The notes beneath the pieces are model-generated. The model worked only from the letters and a program-made list of their open reading frames with translations, did no database searches and was not told where the DNA came from. Shown in pieces: positions 1 to 5,265 of a stretch of DNA of 5,265 bases. This stretch comes from an uncultured Lachnospiraceae bacterium (GTDB taxonomy: Bacteria > Bacillota > Clostridia > Lachnospirales > Lachnospiraceae). How positions within the stretch are numbered: the stretch's first letter is position 1; every line of letters begins with the position of its first letter. The stretch lies in the NCBI GenBank assembly GCA_905233835.1, contig CAJOGB010000095.1:1-5265 (forward strand). The letters are read 5' to 3'. The position numbers and the translations under genes are program-made.

Positions 1-363
1 ATCGATGATTCAAAAGAAGGTGTGCTTCGATTCTTACAACGTAATCCCGGAATCTCAGCTGTCGCAGAAGCAGACGGAAGAATCGTGGGTTCAATTCTTT
101 GCGGTCATGACGGAAGACGAGGATGCCTTTATCACGTTTGTGTGGAAGAAGCCTATCGTCGTCACGGTATCGGAAAAGAAATGGCGATTTTTTGCATGCG
201 GGCATTACAAAAGGAAAAGATTAATAAAGTTAGTTTGGTGGCATTTAAGAAGAATCAAATCGGAAATGCATTCTGGCATGAAGAGGGCTGGAGCATGCGA
301 GAAGACTTAAATACATACGACTTTACTTTAAACGAAGAAAATATTACGAACTTTATCAGTTAG
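1..363 (+). CDS. GNAT-family N-acetyltransferase, 3' part only
   Basis: The reading frame is open from base 1, so the start lies upstream of the window; 120 residues are visible before the TAG stop. The acetyl-CoA binding motif A of the GNAT fold is clear: a beta-strand segment LYHVCVEEAYRRHGIGKEM (visible residues 43-61) with RRHGIG matching the R/Q-x-x-G-x-G/A pyrophosphate loop. Before it, AVAEADGRIVGSILCG is the usual beta2-beta3 hairpin. After it, NAFWHEEGW resembles the C-terminal 'N..A...Y...GF' element. The family transfers an acetyl group from acetyl-CoA to an amine; the substrate cannot be read from this fragment. It looks like the short single-domain YpeA/RimI-like proteins. The stop is only 9 bases before argJ and overlaps the argJ ribosome binding site, so it belongs to the arginine operon. 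A role in acetylating glutamate is possible but is inferred from context only. Confidence 0.85.
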   Translation: MDDSKEGVLRFLQRNPGISAVAEADGRIVGSILCGHDGRRGCLYHVCVEEAYRRHGIGKEMAIFCMRALQKEKINKVSLVAFKKNQIGNAFWHEEGWSMREDLNTYDFTLNEENITNFIS

Positions 364-366
364 GAG
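362..366 (+). promoter_or_regulatory. argJ ribosome binding site overlapping the upstream stop
   Basis: AGGAG lies 6 bases before the argJ ATG and shares bases with the TAG stop of the acetyltransferase gene. Ribosomes ending the upstream gene therefore stop on top of the argJ start region, which suggests translational coupling. It also fixes the argJ start at 373. Confidence 0.8.
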
Positions 367-372
367 AAAAAG

Positions 373-1596
373 ATGAACTTCATTGACGGTGGTGTTACTT
401 CTGCCAAAGGATTTTCGGCGGCGAACTGTAATGCAAAAATTAAGTATATGAATCGTGACGACATGGCCATGATTTTTTGCGATGTGCCATGTTCTGTAGC
501 CGGTACTTTTACAAAAAATGTGGTAAAGGCGGCTCCCGTTTTATGGGATAAGAAAGTATGCGTTGAAGAAAAGAAAGCGCAAGCGGTAGTGATTAATGCG
601 GGCATTGCCAATGCATGTACCGGAGAGGAAGGATTTTTTTATTGTAAAAAAACGGCGGATAAATGTGCCGAGGTACTTTCTGTAAATCCGGCTCAAGTGT
701 TGGTGGCTTCCACGGGAGTCATCGGAATGCAGCTTCCCATGGACTGTATTGAAAACGGAATTGAAATGATGTCAAAAACCCTTTCAAAAGAACGAAGTGC
801 CGGTGAGATGGCATCGAAAGCCATAATGACTACGGATACAAAGAATAAAGAAGTGGCTGTTGAAGTGGTTCTCAGTGGAAAGACGGTTACCATCGGGGGT
901 ATGTGCAAAGGAAGCGGTATGATTCATCCGAATATGTGCACCATGCTTTCTTTTGTGACAACGGATGTAAATATTACACCGGAGCTTCTACAGGAAGCCT
1001 TAAGCTATGTGGTGGAAGATACCTATAACATGATTTCCGTGGATGGAGATACCTCTACGAATGATACTTGTTTGGTATTGGCATCCGGCTTGGCAAAAAA
1101 TCCTAAGATTACAGAAAAGAACAAAGACTATGATGCTTTTGTAGAAGCGCTCTTTGAGGCCAATAAAGTGCTTGCCATGAAGATGGCGGGGGATGGAGAA
1201 GGGGCTACCGCACTTTTTGAAGTAAAGGTGGAGAACGCGGTTTCAAAAGAAGAAGCGAAGATCTTAGCAAAGTCTGTGGTTACATCTTCTCTTACAAAGG
1301 CAGCCATTTACGGACACGATGCCAACTGGGGTCGAATTCTTTGCGCCATGGGATATTCAGGGGTAGACTTTGACCCTGAAAAAGTGGATTTGTACTTTGA
1401 AAGCGAAGGGGGAAAACTTCAGATTGCAAAAGGCGGAGTATCCACCGGATATTCCGAAGAAGAAGCCACAAAGATTTTAAGCTTTGATAAAGTAACGGCG
1501 ATTTGCGATATGCATCAGAAAGATGCTTCTGCAACAGCTTGGGGATGCGATTTGACCCATGAATACGTATCCATCAATGCGGACTACAGAAGTTAA
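373..1596 (+). CDS. argJ: Ornithine acetyltransferase / glutamate N-acetyltransferase ArgJ
   Basis: ArgJ transfers the acetyl group of N-acetylornithine to glutamate, releasing ornithine and regenerating N-acetylglutamate. Bifunctional members can also use acetyl-CoA. The product is 407 residues, the normal family length, and starts with the typical MNFIDGGVTSAKGFSAAN. Family landmarks follow in order: AGTFTKNVVKAAPV (about 43-56), VINAGIANACTG (73-84), VLVASTGVIGMQLPM (about 109-123) and the self-cleavage region KGSGMIHPNMCTMLSF (179-194). The precursor of this family cuts itself just before the threonine, here Thr190, giving alpha and beta chains; Thr190 is then the N-terminal nucleophile. 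The residue before it is Cys189, where many homologues have alanine. Later blocks DGDTSTNDTCLVLASG and YGHDANWGRILCAMGYSG are also typical. A good Shine-Dalgarno site sits 6 bases before the ATG. Mono- versus bifunctional activity cannot be decided from sequence alone. Confidence 0.96.
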   Translation: MNFIDGGVTSAKGFSAANCNAKIKYMNRDDMAMIFCDVPCSVAGTFTKNVVKAAPVLWDKKVCVEEKKAQAVVINAGIANACTGEEGFFYCKKTADKCAEVLSVNPAQVLVASTGVIGMQLPMDCIENGIEMMSKTLSKERSAGEMASKAIMTTDTKNKEVAVEVVLSGKTVTIGGMCKGSGMIHPNMCTMLSFVTTDVNITPELLQEALSYVVEDTYNMISVDGDTSTNDTCLVLASGLAKNPKITEKNKDYDAFVEALFEANKVLAMKMAGDGEGATALFEVKVENAVSKEEAKILAKSVVTSSLTKAAIYGHDANWGRILCAMGYSGVDFDPEKVDLYFESEGGKLQIAKGGVSTGYSEEEATKILSFDKVTAICDMHQKDASATAWGCDLTHEYVSINADYRS

Positions 1597-1608
1597 AATA
1601 TAGGAAAT

Positions 1609-1614
1609 AAGGAG
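1609..1614 (+). promoter_or_regulatory. metY ribosome binding site
   Basis: AAGGAG lies 8 bases before the ATG at 1623, inside the 26-base gap after argJ. It confirms the start. No promoter elements or terminator fit in this gap, so the gene is probably read from the upstream operon transcript. Confidence 0.75.
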
Positions 1615-1622
1615 TACTTGAA

Positions 1623-2906
1623 ATGTCAAACTACAAAGTAAACACAAAATGCGTACAGGGCGGTTACACACCAAAAAACGGAGAACCGAGACAGATTCCG
1701 ATTGTTCAGTCAACCACGTTTAAATACGATACGTCGGAAGACATGGGAAAGCTTTTTGATTTGGAAGCAACCGGATATTTTTATACCAGATTACAGAATC
1801 CTACCAATGATTATGTGGCAGCAAAATTAGCAGAGTTGGAGGGTGGTACCGCAGCTATGCTTACTTCCTCAGGTCAGTCGGCGAACTTTTTTGCGCTTTT
1901 CAATCTTTGCGAATGTGGAGATCATATCGTCGCATCTTCTTCCATCTACGGCGGAACTTTTAACCTGATTTCCGTTACCATGAAAAAGATGGGAATCGAT
2001 GTCACCTTTGTTTCACCGGATGCCACGGAAGAAGAATTAAATGCCGCATTTAAAGATAATACAAAGGCCATGTTCGGTGAAACCATTGCAAATCCGGCAC
2101 TTACGGTTTTGGATATTGAACTTTTTGCAAGGGTTGCCCATGCACACGGAGTACCTTTGGTGGTAGATAATACCTTCCCGACTCCTGTAAATTGTCGACC
2201 CATTGAATGGGGTGCGGATATCGTGACTCATTCCACCACAAAGTATATGGACGGACACGGTGCAGCGGTTGGCGGAGCCATTATCGATTCCGGAAAGTTT
2301 GACTGGATGGCTCATGCGGATAAGTATCCGGGACTTTGTACACCGGACGAATCTTATCACGGAATTACTTATGCAGAGAAATTTGGTAAGGAAGGTGCAT
2401 TTATTACAAAAGCCACCGCACAGCTCATGCGTGACTTAGGATCTATCCAGTCACCGCAGCATGCATTCTACTTAAATCTCGGATTGGAGTCCTTACATGT
2501 TCGTATGCCTCGTCACGTAGAAAACGGTCAGGCGGTTGCAGAATTTTTAGAGAAACATCCGAAGGTAAAGAAAGTAACTTACTCCGGATTAAAGAGCGAT
2601 AAGTATTATGAACTTGGACAAAAGTATCTTCCAAACGGCGGTTGCGGAGTTGTTTCTTTTGAACTTAACGGCGGAAGAAGTGCGGCTGAAAGATTCATGA
2701 AGGGATTAAAGCTCGCAGCAATCGAAACCCATGTGGCAGATGCCAGAACCTGTTGTTTAAATCCGGCTACATCCACACACCGTCAGATGACAGATGAACA
2801 GCTTTCAGAAGCCGGCATTCCTGCAGGACTCGTTCGTATGAGCTGCGGATTGGAAGATAAGGAAGACTTAATTAACGATATTGCACAGGCATTGGATCAG
2901 ATTTAA
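1623..2906 (+). CDS. metY: O-acetylhomoserine sulfhydrylase (PLP enzyme)
   Basis: This is a Cys/Met-metabolism PLP enzyme of fold type I, 427 residues long. That is the size of O-acetylhomoserine aminocarboxypropyltransferases, which make homocysteine from O-acetylhomoserine and sulfide; cystathionine gamma-synthases and lyases are nearer 380-400. Visible sites are: YFYTRLQNPTN (52-62), whose Tyr54 and Arg56 contact the PLP phosphate of the partner subunit; TSSGQSA (81-87), the phosphate loop; SIYGGT, whose Tyr109 stacks on the ring; VDNTF with Asp182; THSTTKYMDGHG with the PLP-binding Lys207; and VRMSCGLED with Arg405, expected to hold the substrate carboxylate. The long segment between Lys207 and about residue 290 is typical of the sulfhydrylase branch. 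It sits between argJ and argB in the same direction with gaps of 26 and 25 bases, an unusual place for a methionine gene. Substrate choice (acetyl- versus succinyl-homoserine, sulfide versus thiol) is inferred from the family. Confidence 0.92.
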   Translation: MSNYKVNTKCVQGGYTPKNGEPRQIPIVQSTTFKYDTSEDMGKLFDLEATGYFYTRLQNPTNDYVAAKLAELEGGTAAMLTSSGQSANFFALFNLCECGDHIVASSSIYGGTFNLISVTMKKMGIDVTFVSPDATEEELNAAFKDNTKAMFGETIANPALTVLDIELFARVAHAHGVPLVVDNTFPTPVNCRPIEWGADIVTHSTTKYMDGHGAAVGGAIIDSGKFDWMAHADKYPGLCTPDESYHGITYAEKFGKEGAFITKATAQLMRDLGSIQSPQHAFYLNLGLESLHVRMPRHVENGQAVAEFLEKHPKVKKVTYSGLKSDKYYELGQKYLPNGGCGVVSFELNGGRSAAERFMKGLKLAAIETHVADARTCCLNPATSTHRQMTDEQLSEAGIPAGLVRMSCGLEDKEDLINDIAQALDQI

Positions 2907-2921
2907 AAGCGGTCTTAAAAA

Positions 2922-2926
2922 GGGAG
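2922..2926 (+). promoter_or_regulatory. argB ribosome binding site, decides the start
   Basis: GGGAG lies 5 bases before the ATG at 2932. The open frame runs further upstream into the metY coding region, with possible starts from 2881, but those have no Shine-Dalgarno site and would overlap metY. The start at 2932 (MSNNHMEEVM) is therefore chosen. Confidence 0.75.
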
Positions 2927-2931
2927 AAAAA

Positions 2932-3818
2932 ATGTCAAACAATCATATGGAAGAAGTGATGGCAAAGGCGGAAGTCTTAATCGAAGCCCTGCCGTATATT
3001 ACCAGATTTAATCGAAAAGTTATCGTCGTAAAATACGGCGGTTCCGCCATGGTGGATGAGAATCTAAAAAAGCAGGTTATTCAGGATGTGACGCTTTTGA
3101 AACTGGTTGGATTTAAACCCATTATCGTTCACGGCGGCGGCAAGGAAATTTCCCGTTGGGTGGAAAAAGCAGGCATGGAACCGGAGTTTGTAAACGGACT
3201 TCGTAAAACCGATGCGCCTACCATGGAAGTGGCGGAAATGGTATTAAATCGGGTAAATAAATCCTTGGTTCAAATGGTTCAGTCTTTGGGAGTAAATGCC
3301 ATCGGAATTTCCGGAAAAGACGGTGGACTTCTTCACGTTGAAAAGAAGTATTCCGACGGACAGGATATTGGGTTTGTGGGCGAAATCACAGATGTAAATC
3401 CCCAGATTCTTTATGATTTGTTGGAAAAGGATTTTCTTCCCATTGTTTGTCCCATCGGTATGGATGATAACTTTGAGACCTATAATATCAATGCGGATGA
3501 TGCGGCTTGTGCCATAGCGGAAGCCATGGGTGCGGAAAAGTTGGCATTTCTGTGTATAAGGATCCGAAGGATTCTTCCACATTGATTTCCGAGCTTACGG
3601 TTTCAGAAGCAAACAAACTGATTTCCGATGGTTATATCGGCGGAGGAATGCTTCCGAAGTTAAACAACTGTATTAACGCCATTGAAAAGGGAGTATCCCG
3701 TGTCCATATTTTGGACGGACGAATCGCCCACTGCTTGCTTTTGGAAATCTTTACCAACAAAGGTATCGGTACGGCGATTTTAAAGGATGAGGATCAGAGG
3801 TTTTATTCGGAGGTATAG
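2932..3818 (+). pseudogene. argB: N-acetylglutamate kinase ArgB, broken by an internal frameshift/deletion
   Basis: ArgB phosphorylates N-acetylglutamate, the second step of arginine synthesis (amino acid kinase family). The first part (217 codons, stop at 3583-3585) has VKYGGSAM with Lys34, HGGGKEI (67-73), GLRKTD with Arg91, GISGKDGG and NINADDAA with Asp189. Homology holds to about residue 206 (AEKLAF), then ends in a 10-residue nonsense tail. The remainder resumes one frame back at about 3549-3552 with VYKDPKDSSTLISEL, then GGGMLPKLNN with the catalytic lysine at 3657-3659, HILDGR, and a stop at 3816-3818. Intact homologues have roughly LTDxxG between the two halves; only 2 bases remain where about 18 are expected, so about 16 appear lost. 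Joined, the two parts would be near 300 residues, the normal length. The N-terminal helix before VKYGG and the HILDGR block suggest the arginine-inhibited hexameric type. Real mutation versus assembly error cannot be settled here. Confidence 0.88.
3809..3813 (+). promoter_or_regulatory. argD ribosome binding site inside the argB 3' end
   Basis: GGAGG lies 8 bases before the argD ATG and within the last argB codons. In an intact operon, ribosomes finishing argB would arrive here. With argB broken, ribosomes stop at 3585, about 235 bases earlier, so argD must rely on independent initiation at this strong site. Confidence 0.75.
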
Positions 3819-3821
3819 GCA

Positions 3822-5015
3822 ATGACAAAAGAAGCATATATGACAGAAGCCGAAGAGCATTTGTTTCATGTTTATAACCGTTTTCCTGTGGTATTTGATC
3901 ATGGGGAAGGAATGTATTTATATGATACCGACGGAAAGAAGTATTTGGATTTCGGATCCGGAATCGGCGTCATGGCTTTCGGCTACGGAAATAAGGAATA
4001 TAATGACGCATTAAAATCCCAGGTAGATAAACTTCTTCATACATCGAATTTGTATTACCATAAGCCTCTGATTGATGCGGCAAAGGCACTTACAAGAGTA
4101 AGTAAATTGGACTGTGTGTTCTTTACGAATTCCGGTGCGGAAGCCATTGAAGGTGCTATTAAAACTGCAAAAAAATATGCTTATTTAAGAGACGGGTTTG
4201 CGGGACATGAAGTAATCGCCATGGAACACAGCTTTCACGGACGTACCGTGGGAGCTCTTTCCGTAACGGGAACCGACCACTACAGGGAACCGTTTTATCC
4301 TTTGATGGACGGAGTAAAGTTTGCAAAGTATAATGACTTAAAAAGCGTAGAAAACCTTGTAAACGAAAAGACCTGTGCTGTTATCATGGAATCCGTTCAG
4401 GGAGAGGGCGGTATTTATCCTGCCACAAAAGAATTCATGGAAGGTGTTTATAAACTTTGTCGCGAAAAAGACATCGTCTTTATTTTGGATGAGATTCAGT
4501 GCGGCATGGGCCGAACCGGAATGATGTTTGCCTATGAACACTATGATGTGAAACCGGATATTTTAACCTGTGCAAAAGCGTTGGGTGCCGGTGTTCCCGT
4601 TGGAGCTTTTGTGGTAAGAGAAGAAATTGCAGATGCATCCTTAACTCCGGGAGATCACGGTACTACCTACGGCGGAAATCCGTTGGTGTGTTCCGCTGTG
4701 GCAAAATCCATTTCCATGATGGAAGAGATGGAATTGCCGAAGCATGTTGAAGAAACCGCTTCTTATTTGGAAGAAAAACTGGATGAATTAACAAAGAAAT
4801 ATGACTTTGTTTTGGGACATCGGGGAATGGGATTTATGCAGGGACTGATTCTGTCTGTACCGGTTTCCGAAGTTGTTAAGAAATGTTTACAAAACGGACT
4901 TATTGTTTTGTCAGCCGGAAGCGATGTGCTTAGAATGCTTCCACCCCTTGTGGCATCAAAGGATGACATTGATGGAGCAATGAAGGTTTTGGATGATGTT
5001 TTATCCGACTTTTAA
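3822..5015 (+). CDS. argD: Acetylornithine aminotransferase ArgD (PLP enzyme)
   Basis: ArgD converts N-acetylglutamate semialdehyde to N-acetylornithine using glutamate as amino donor. The protein is a 397-residue class III (subgroup II) aminotransferase, the normal length. Visible sites are: YLYDTDGKKYLDFGSGIGV near the N-terminus; FTNSGAEAIEGAIK (101-114), the PLP phosphate loop; HSFHGRT (136-142), with His139 in the ring-stacking region; MESVQGEGGIYPA (189-201); ILDEIQCGMGRTG (221-233) with Asp223 against the PLP nitrogen; TCAKALGAG with the PLP-binding Lys252; and HGTTYGGNPL (279-288), which contacts the phosphate of the partner subunit. Arg371 in VLRMLPPL is placed to bind a substrate carboxylate. 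The start at 3822 has a GGAGG site 8 bases upstream and lies 3 bases after the argB stop. It is the last operon gene seen. Related ornithine or GABA aminotransferases share the fold, but the arg neighbours and length favour ArgD. Confidence 0.95.
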   Translation: MTKEAYMTEAEEHLFHVYNRFPVVFDHGEGMYLYDTDGKKYLDFGSGIGVMAFGYGNKEYNDALKSQVDKLLHTSNLYYHKPLIDAAKALTRVSKLDCVFFTNSGAEAIEGAIKTAKKYAYLRDGFAGHEVIAMEHSFHGRTVGALSVTGTDHYREPFYPLMDGVKFAKYNDLKSVENLVNEKTCAVIMESVQGEGGIYPATKEFMEGVYKLCREKDIVFILDEIQCGMGRTGMMFAYEHYDVKPDILTCAKALGAGVPVGAFVVREEIADASLTPGDHGTTYGGNPLVCSAVAKSISMMEEMELPKHVEETASYLEEKLDELTKKYDFVLGHRGMGFMQGLILSVPVSEVVKKCLQNGLIVLSAGSDVLRMLPPLVASKDDIDGAMKVLDDVLSDF

Positions 5016-5030
5016 ATAATTAAAAATTAA

Positions 5031-5058
5031 TGTAACATTTTTGAAACGCTCTTGTAAT
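5031..5058 (+). repeat. Three 6-base direct repeats with 11-base period (response-regulator-like box)
   Basis: TGTAAC (5031-5036), TGAAAC (5042-5047) and TGTAAT (5053-5058) are each separated by exactly 5 bases. This spacing of one helical turn is typical of sites for OmpR/PhoB-family response regulators. The first and third copies match the WalR (YycF) consensus half-site TGTWAH with N5 spacing; the middle copy differs at one base. The third copy overlaps the proposed -35 region, as for an activator touching RNA polymerase. The regulator identity is inferred. Confidence 0.6.
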
Positions 5059-5080
5059 ATATGTTTTTTTCATATAAAAT
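5052..5080 (+). promoter_or_regulatory. Putative sigma-A promoter for the lipoprotein gene
   Basis: A -35-like TTGTAA (5052-5057) is followed after 17 bases by TAAAAT (5075-5080), a 5 of 6 match to TATAAT. An alternative -10, TATAAA (5073-5078), has a shorter 15-base spacer. Transcription would begin near 5087, giving a short leader of about 35 bases that contains the hairpin at 5100-5116. The weak -35 overlapping the direct repeats fits an activator-dependent promoter. The region is AT-rich, so chance matches are likely. Confidence 0.5.
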
Positions 5081-5099
5081 CAACTTTGTGAACAATCGG

Positions 5100-5116
5100 A
5101 CTCCTATAAAAGGAGT
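5100..5116 (+). promoter_or_regulatory. Hairpin covering the Shine-Dalgarno site of the lipoprotein gene
   Basis: ACTCCT (5100-5105) pairs perfectly with AGGAGT (5111-5116) across the 5-base loop ATAAA. The 3' arm is the ribosome binding site AGGAG (5111-5115), 6 bases before the ATG at 5122. In RNA, the stem would hide the Shine-Dalgarno site. The stem is short, so it may open easily, for example with temperature or by ribosome competition. Confidence 0.55.
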
Positions 5117-5121
5117 ACAAA

Positions 5122-5265
5122 ATGAAAAAAACATATATTTTCTTGAGCGTTTTTTGTTGCATTTTGTTTCTTTTTTGCGGTTGTAAAAAAACCTCTTATT
5201 TTGAATCAAAGGAAGAAATAAAGGAAGAAACAAAGGATGAAACAATAACGGAAGAAATTGATGCG
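5122..5265 (+). CDS. Small lipoprotein, 5' part only (unknown function)
   Basis: Forty-eight codons are visible and the frame is still open at the window edge. The N-terminus is a lipoprotein signal peptide: MKKT, a hydrophobic core YIFLSVFCCILFLF, then Cys21 after FCG. The lipobox F-C-G-C is not ideal, since Leu is usual at -3, but Gly at -1 and the invariant Cys are right. Signal peptidase II would cut before Cys21, and the protein would be anchored on the outer face of the membrane. The mature part starts KKTSYFES and then becomes strongly charged, with a 4-residue tandem repeat (KEEI, KEET, KDET) that looks like a flexible linker holding a later domain away from the membrane. The start has an AGGAG site 6 bases upstream. 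It is separated from argD by 106 bases with its own promoter-like elements, so it is probably not in the arginine operon. No domain is visible and I do not recognise the gene. Confidence 0.8.
   Translation, partial: MKKTYIFLSVFCCILFLFCGCKKTSYFESKEEIKEETKDETITEEIDA
5209..5244 (+). repeat. 12-base tandem repeat, three copies, in the lipoprotein gene
   Basis: AAGGAAGAAATA, AAGGAAGAAACA and AAGGATGAAACA follow each other directly, in register with the codons, and encode KEEI-KEET-KDET. Copies differ by one or two bases. A decayed fourth unit (ACGGAAGAAATT, 5248-5259) may follow after one extra codon. Gain or loss of a unit would keep the frame. Confidence 0.7.

Noticed and set aside
5..310. Plus-strand open frame overlapping the acetyltransferase gene
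   Set aside because: It is in another frame from the clear GNAT motif and shows no recognisable family features.
640..660. Runs of seven T and seven A in argJ as a possible frameshift hotspot
   Set aside because: The argJ frame is intact through both runs and homology continues without interruption.
2881..2931. Upstream extension of argB into the end of metY
   Set aside because: The extra codons overlap metY in another frame, show no kinase homology and have no ribosome binding site. The ATG at 2932 has a good one.
3535..3565. Programmed ribosomal frameshift in argB
   Set aside because: I see no X-XXY-YYZ slippery heptamer at the junction. Conserved residues are missing as well as the frame, so shifting frame would not restore a normal kinase.
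3507..3585. Separate start (ATG at 3507) for the C-terminal half of ArgB as an independent gene
   Set aside because: The residues between 3507 and about 3545 are out-of-frame reading of the intact N-terminal argB part, and there is no Shine-Dalgarno site before this ATG. The half is the tail of the broken argB.
5017..5029. AT-only palindrome TAATT-AAA-AATTA just after argD
   Set aside because: The stem has no G-C pairs and no following T run. It is expected by chance in AT-rich intergenic DNA, so no intrinsic terminator can be claimed for the operon.
5058..5076. Inverted repeat TATATG / CATATA around a run of seven T, as a possible terminator after argD
   Set aside because: The stem is six A/T-rich pairs, the T run is in the loop rather than after the stem, and it falls between the proposed -35 and -10 boxes.
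5027..5245. Minus-strand open frame of 72 codons opposite the lipoprotein start
   Set aside because: It runs through the promoter region and lipoprotein signal sequence, has a composition set by the AT-rich opposite strand, and no clear ribosome binding site.

Overview
The window reads as a piece of a Firmicutes genome, most likely class Clostridia and probably Lachnospiraceae. The reasons are strong purine-rich Shine-Dalgarno sites before every gene, a moderate-to-low GC coding style rich in GGA, AAA and GAA codons, an AT-rich promoter region, and protein sequences that look like those of that group. This assignment is an inference from style and memory, not a database match.

Positions 1-5015 are one tightly packed plus-strand operon, centred on arginine synthesis through the acetylated (cyclic) pathway. 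In order it holds: the 3' end of a GNAT acetyltransferase gene; argJ (ornithine acetyltransferase); a metY-type O-acetylhomoserine sulfhydrylase gene; argB (N-acetylglutamate kinase), which is broken; and argD (acetylornithine aminotransferase). Gaps between genes are 3 to 26 bases, and no terminator or convincing internal promoter is visible, so the genes are probably co-transcribed. ArgB and ArgD catalyse the second and fourth steps from glutamate to N-acetylornithine. ArgJ moves the acetyl group from N-acetylornithine back to glutamate. ArgC, which catalyses the step between ArgB and ArgD, is not in the window. The sulfhydrylase belongs to methionine/homocysteine synthesis and is the odd member.

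The clearest anomaly is in argB. The reading frame changes at about 3549-3552, and around five conserved residues of the nucleotide-site segment are missing there. This fits a net loss of about 16 bases rather than a one-base error. The rest of the gene, including the catalytic lysine near the C-terminus, is intact in the other frame.

Positions 5016-5121 form a 106-base AT-rich intergenic region. It has three 6-base direct repeats exactly 11 bases apart (TGTAAC, TGAAAC, TGTAAT), of the type bound by OmpR/PhoB-family response regulators such as WalR. The last repeat overlaps a plausible -35 box. A perfect 6-bp hairpin then buries the Shine-Dalgarno site of the next gene. That gene (5122 to the window end) starts a small lipoprotein whose mature part begins with a charged 4-residue tandem repeat.

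I see no RNA gene, CRISPR array or insertion sequence. The window is mostly ordinary metabolism. The items worth following up are the argB lesion, the metY insertion, and the control region of the lipoprotein gene.
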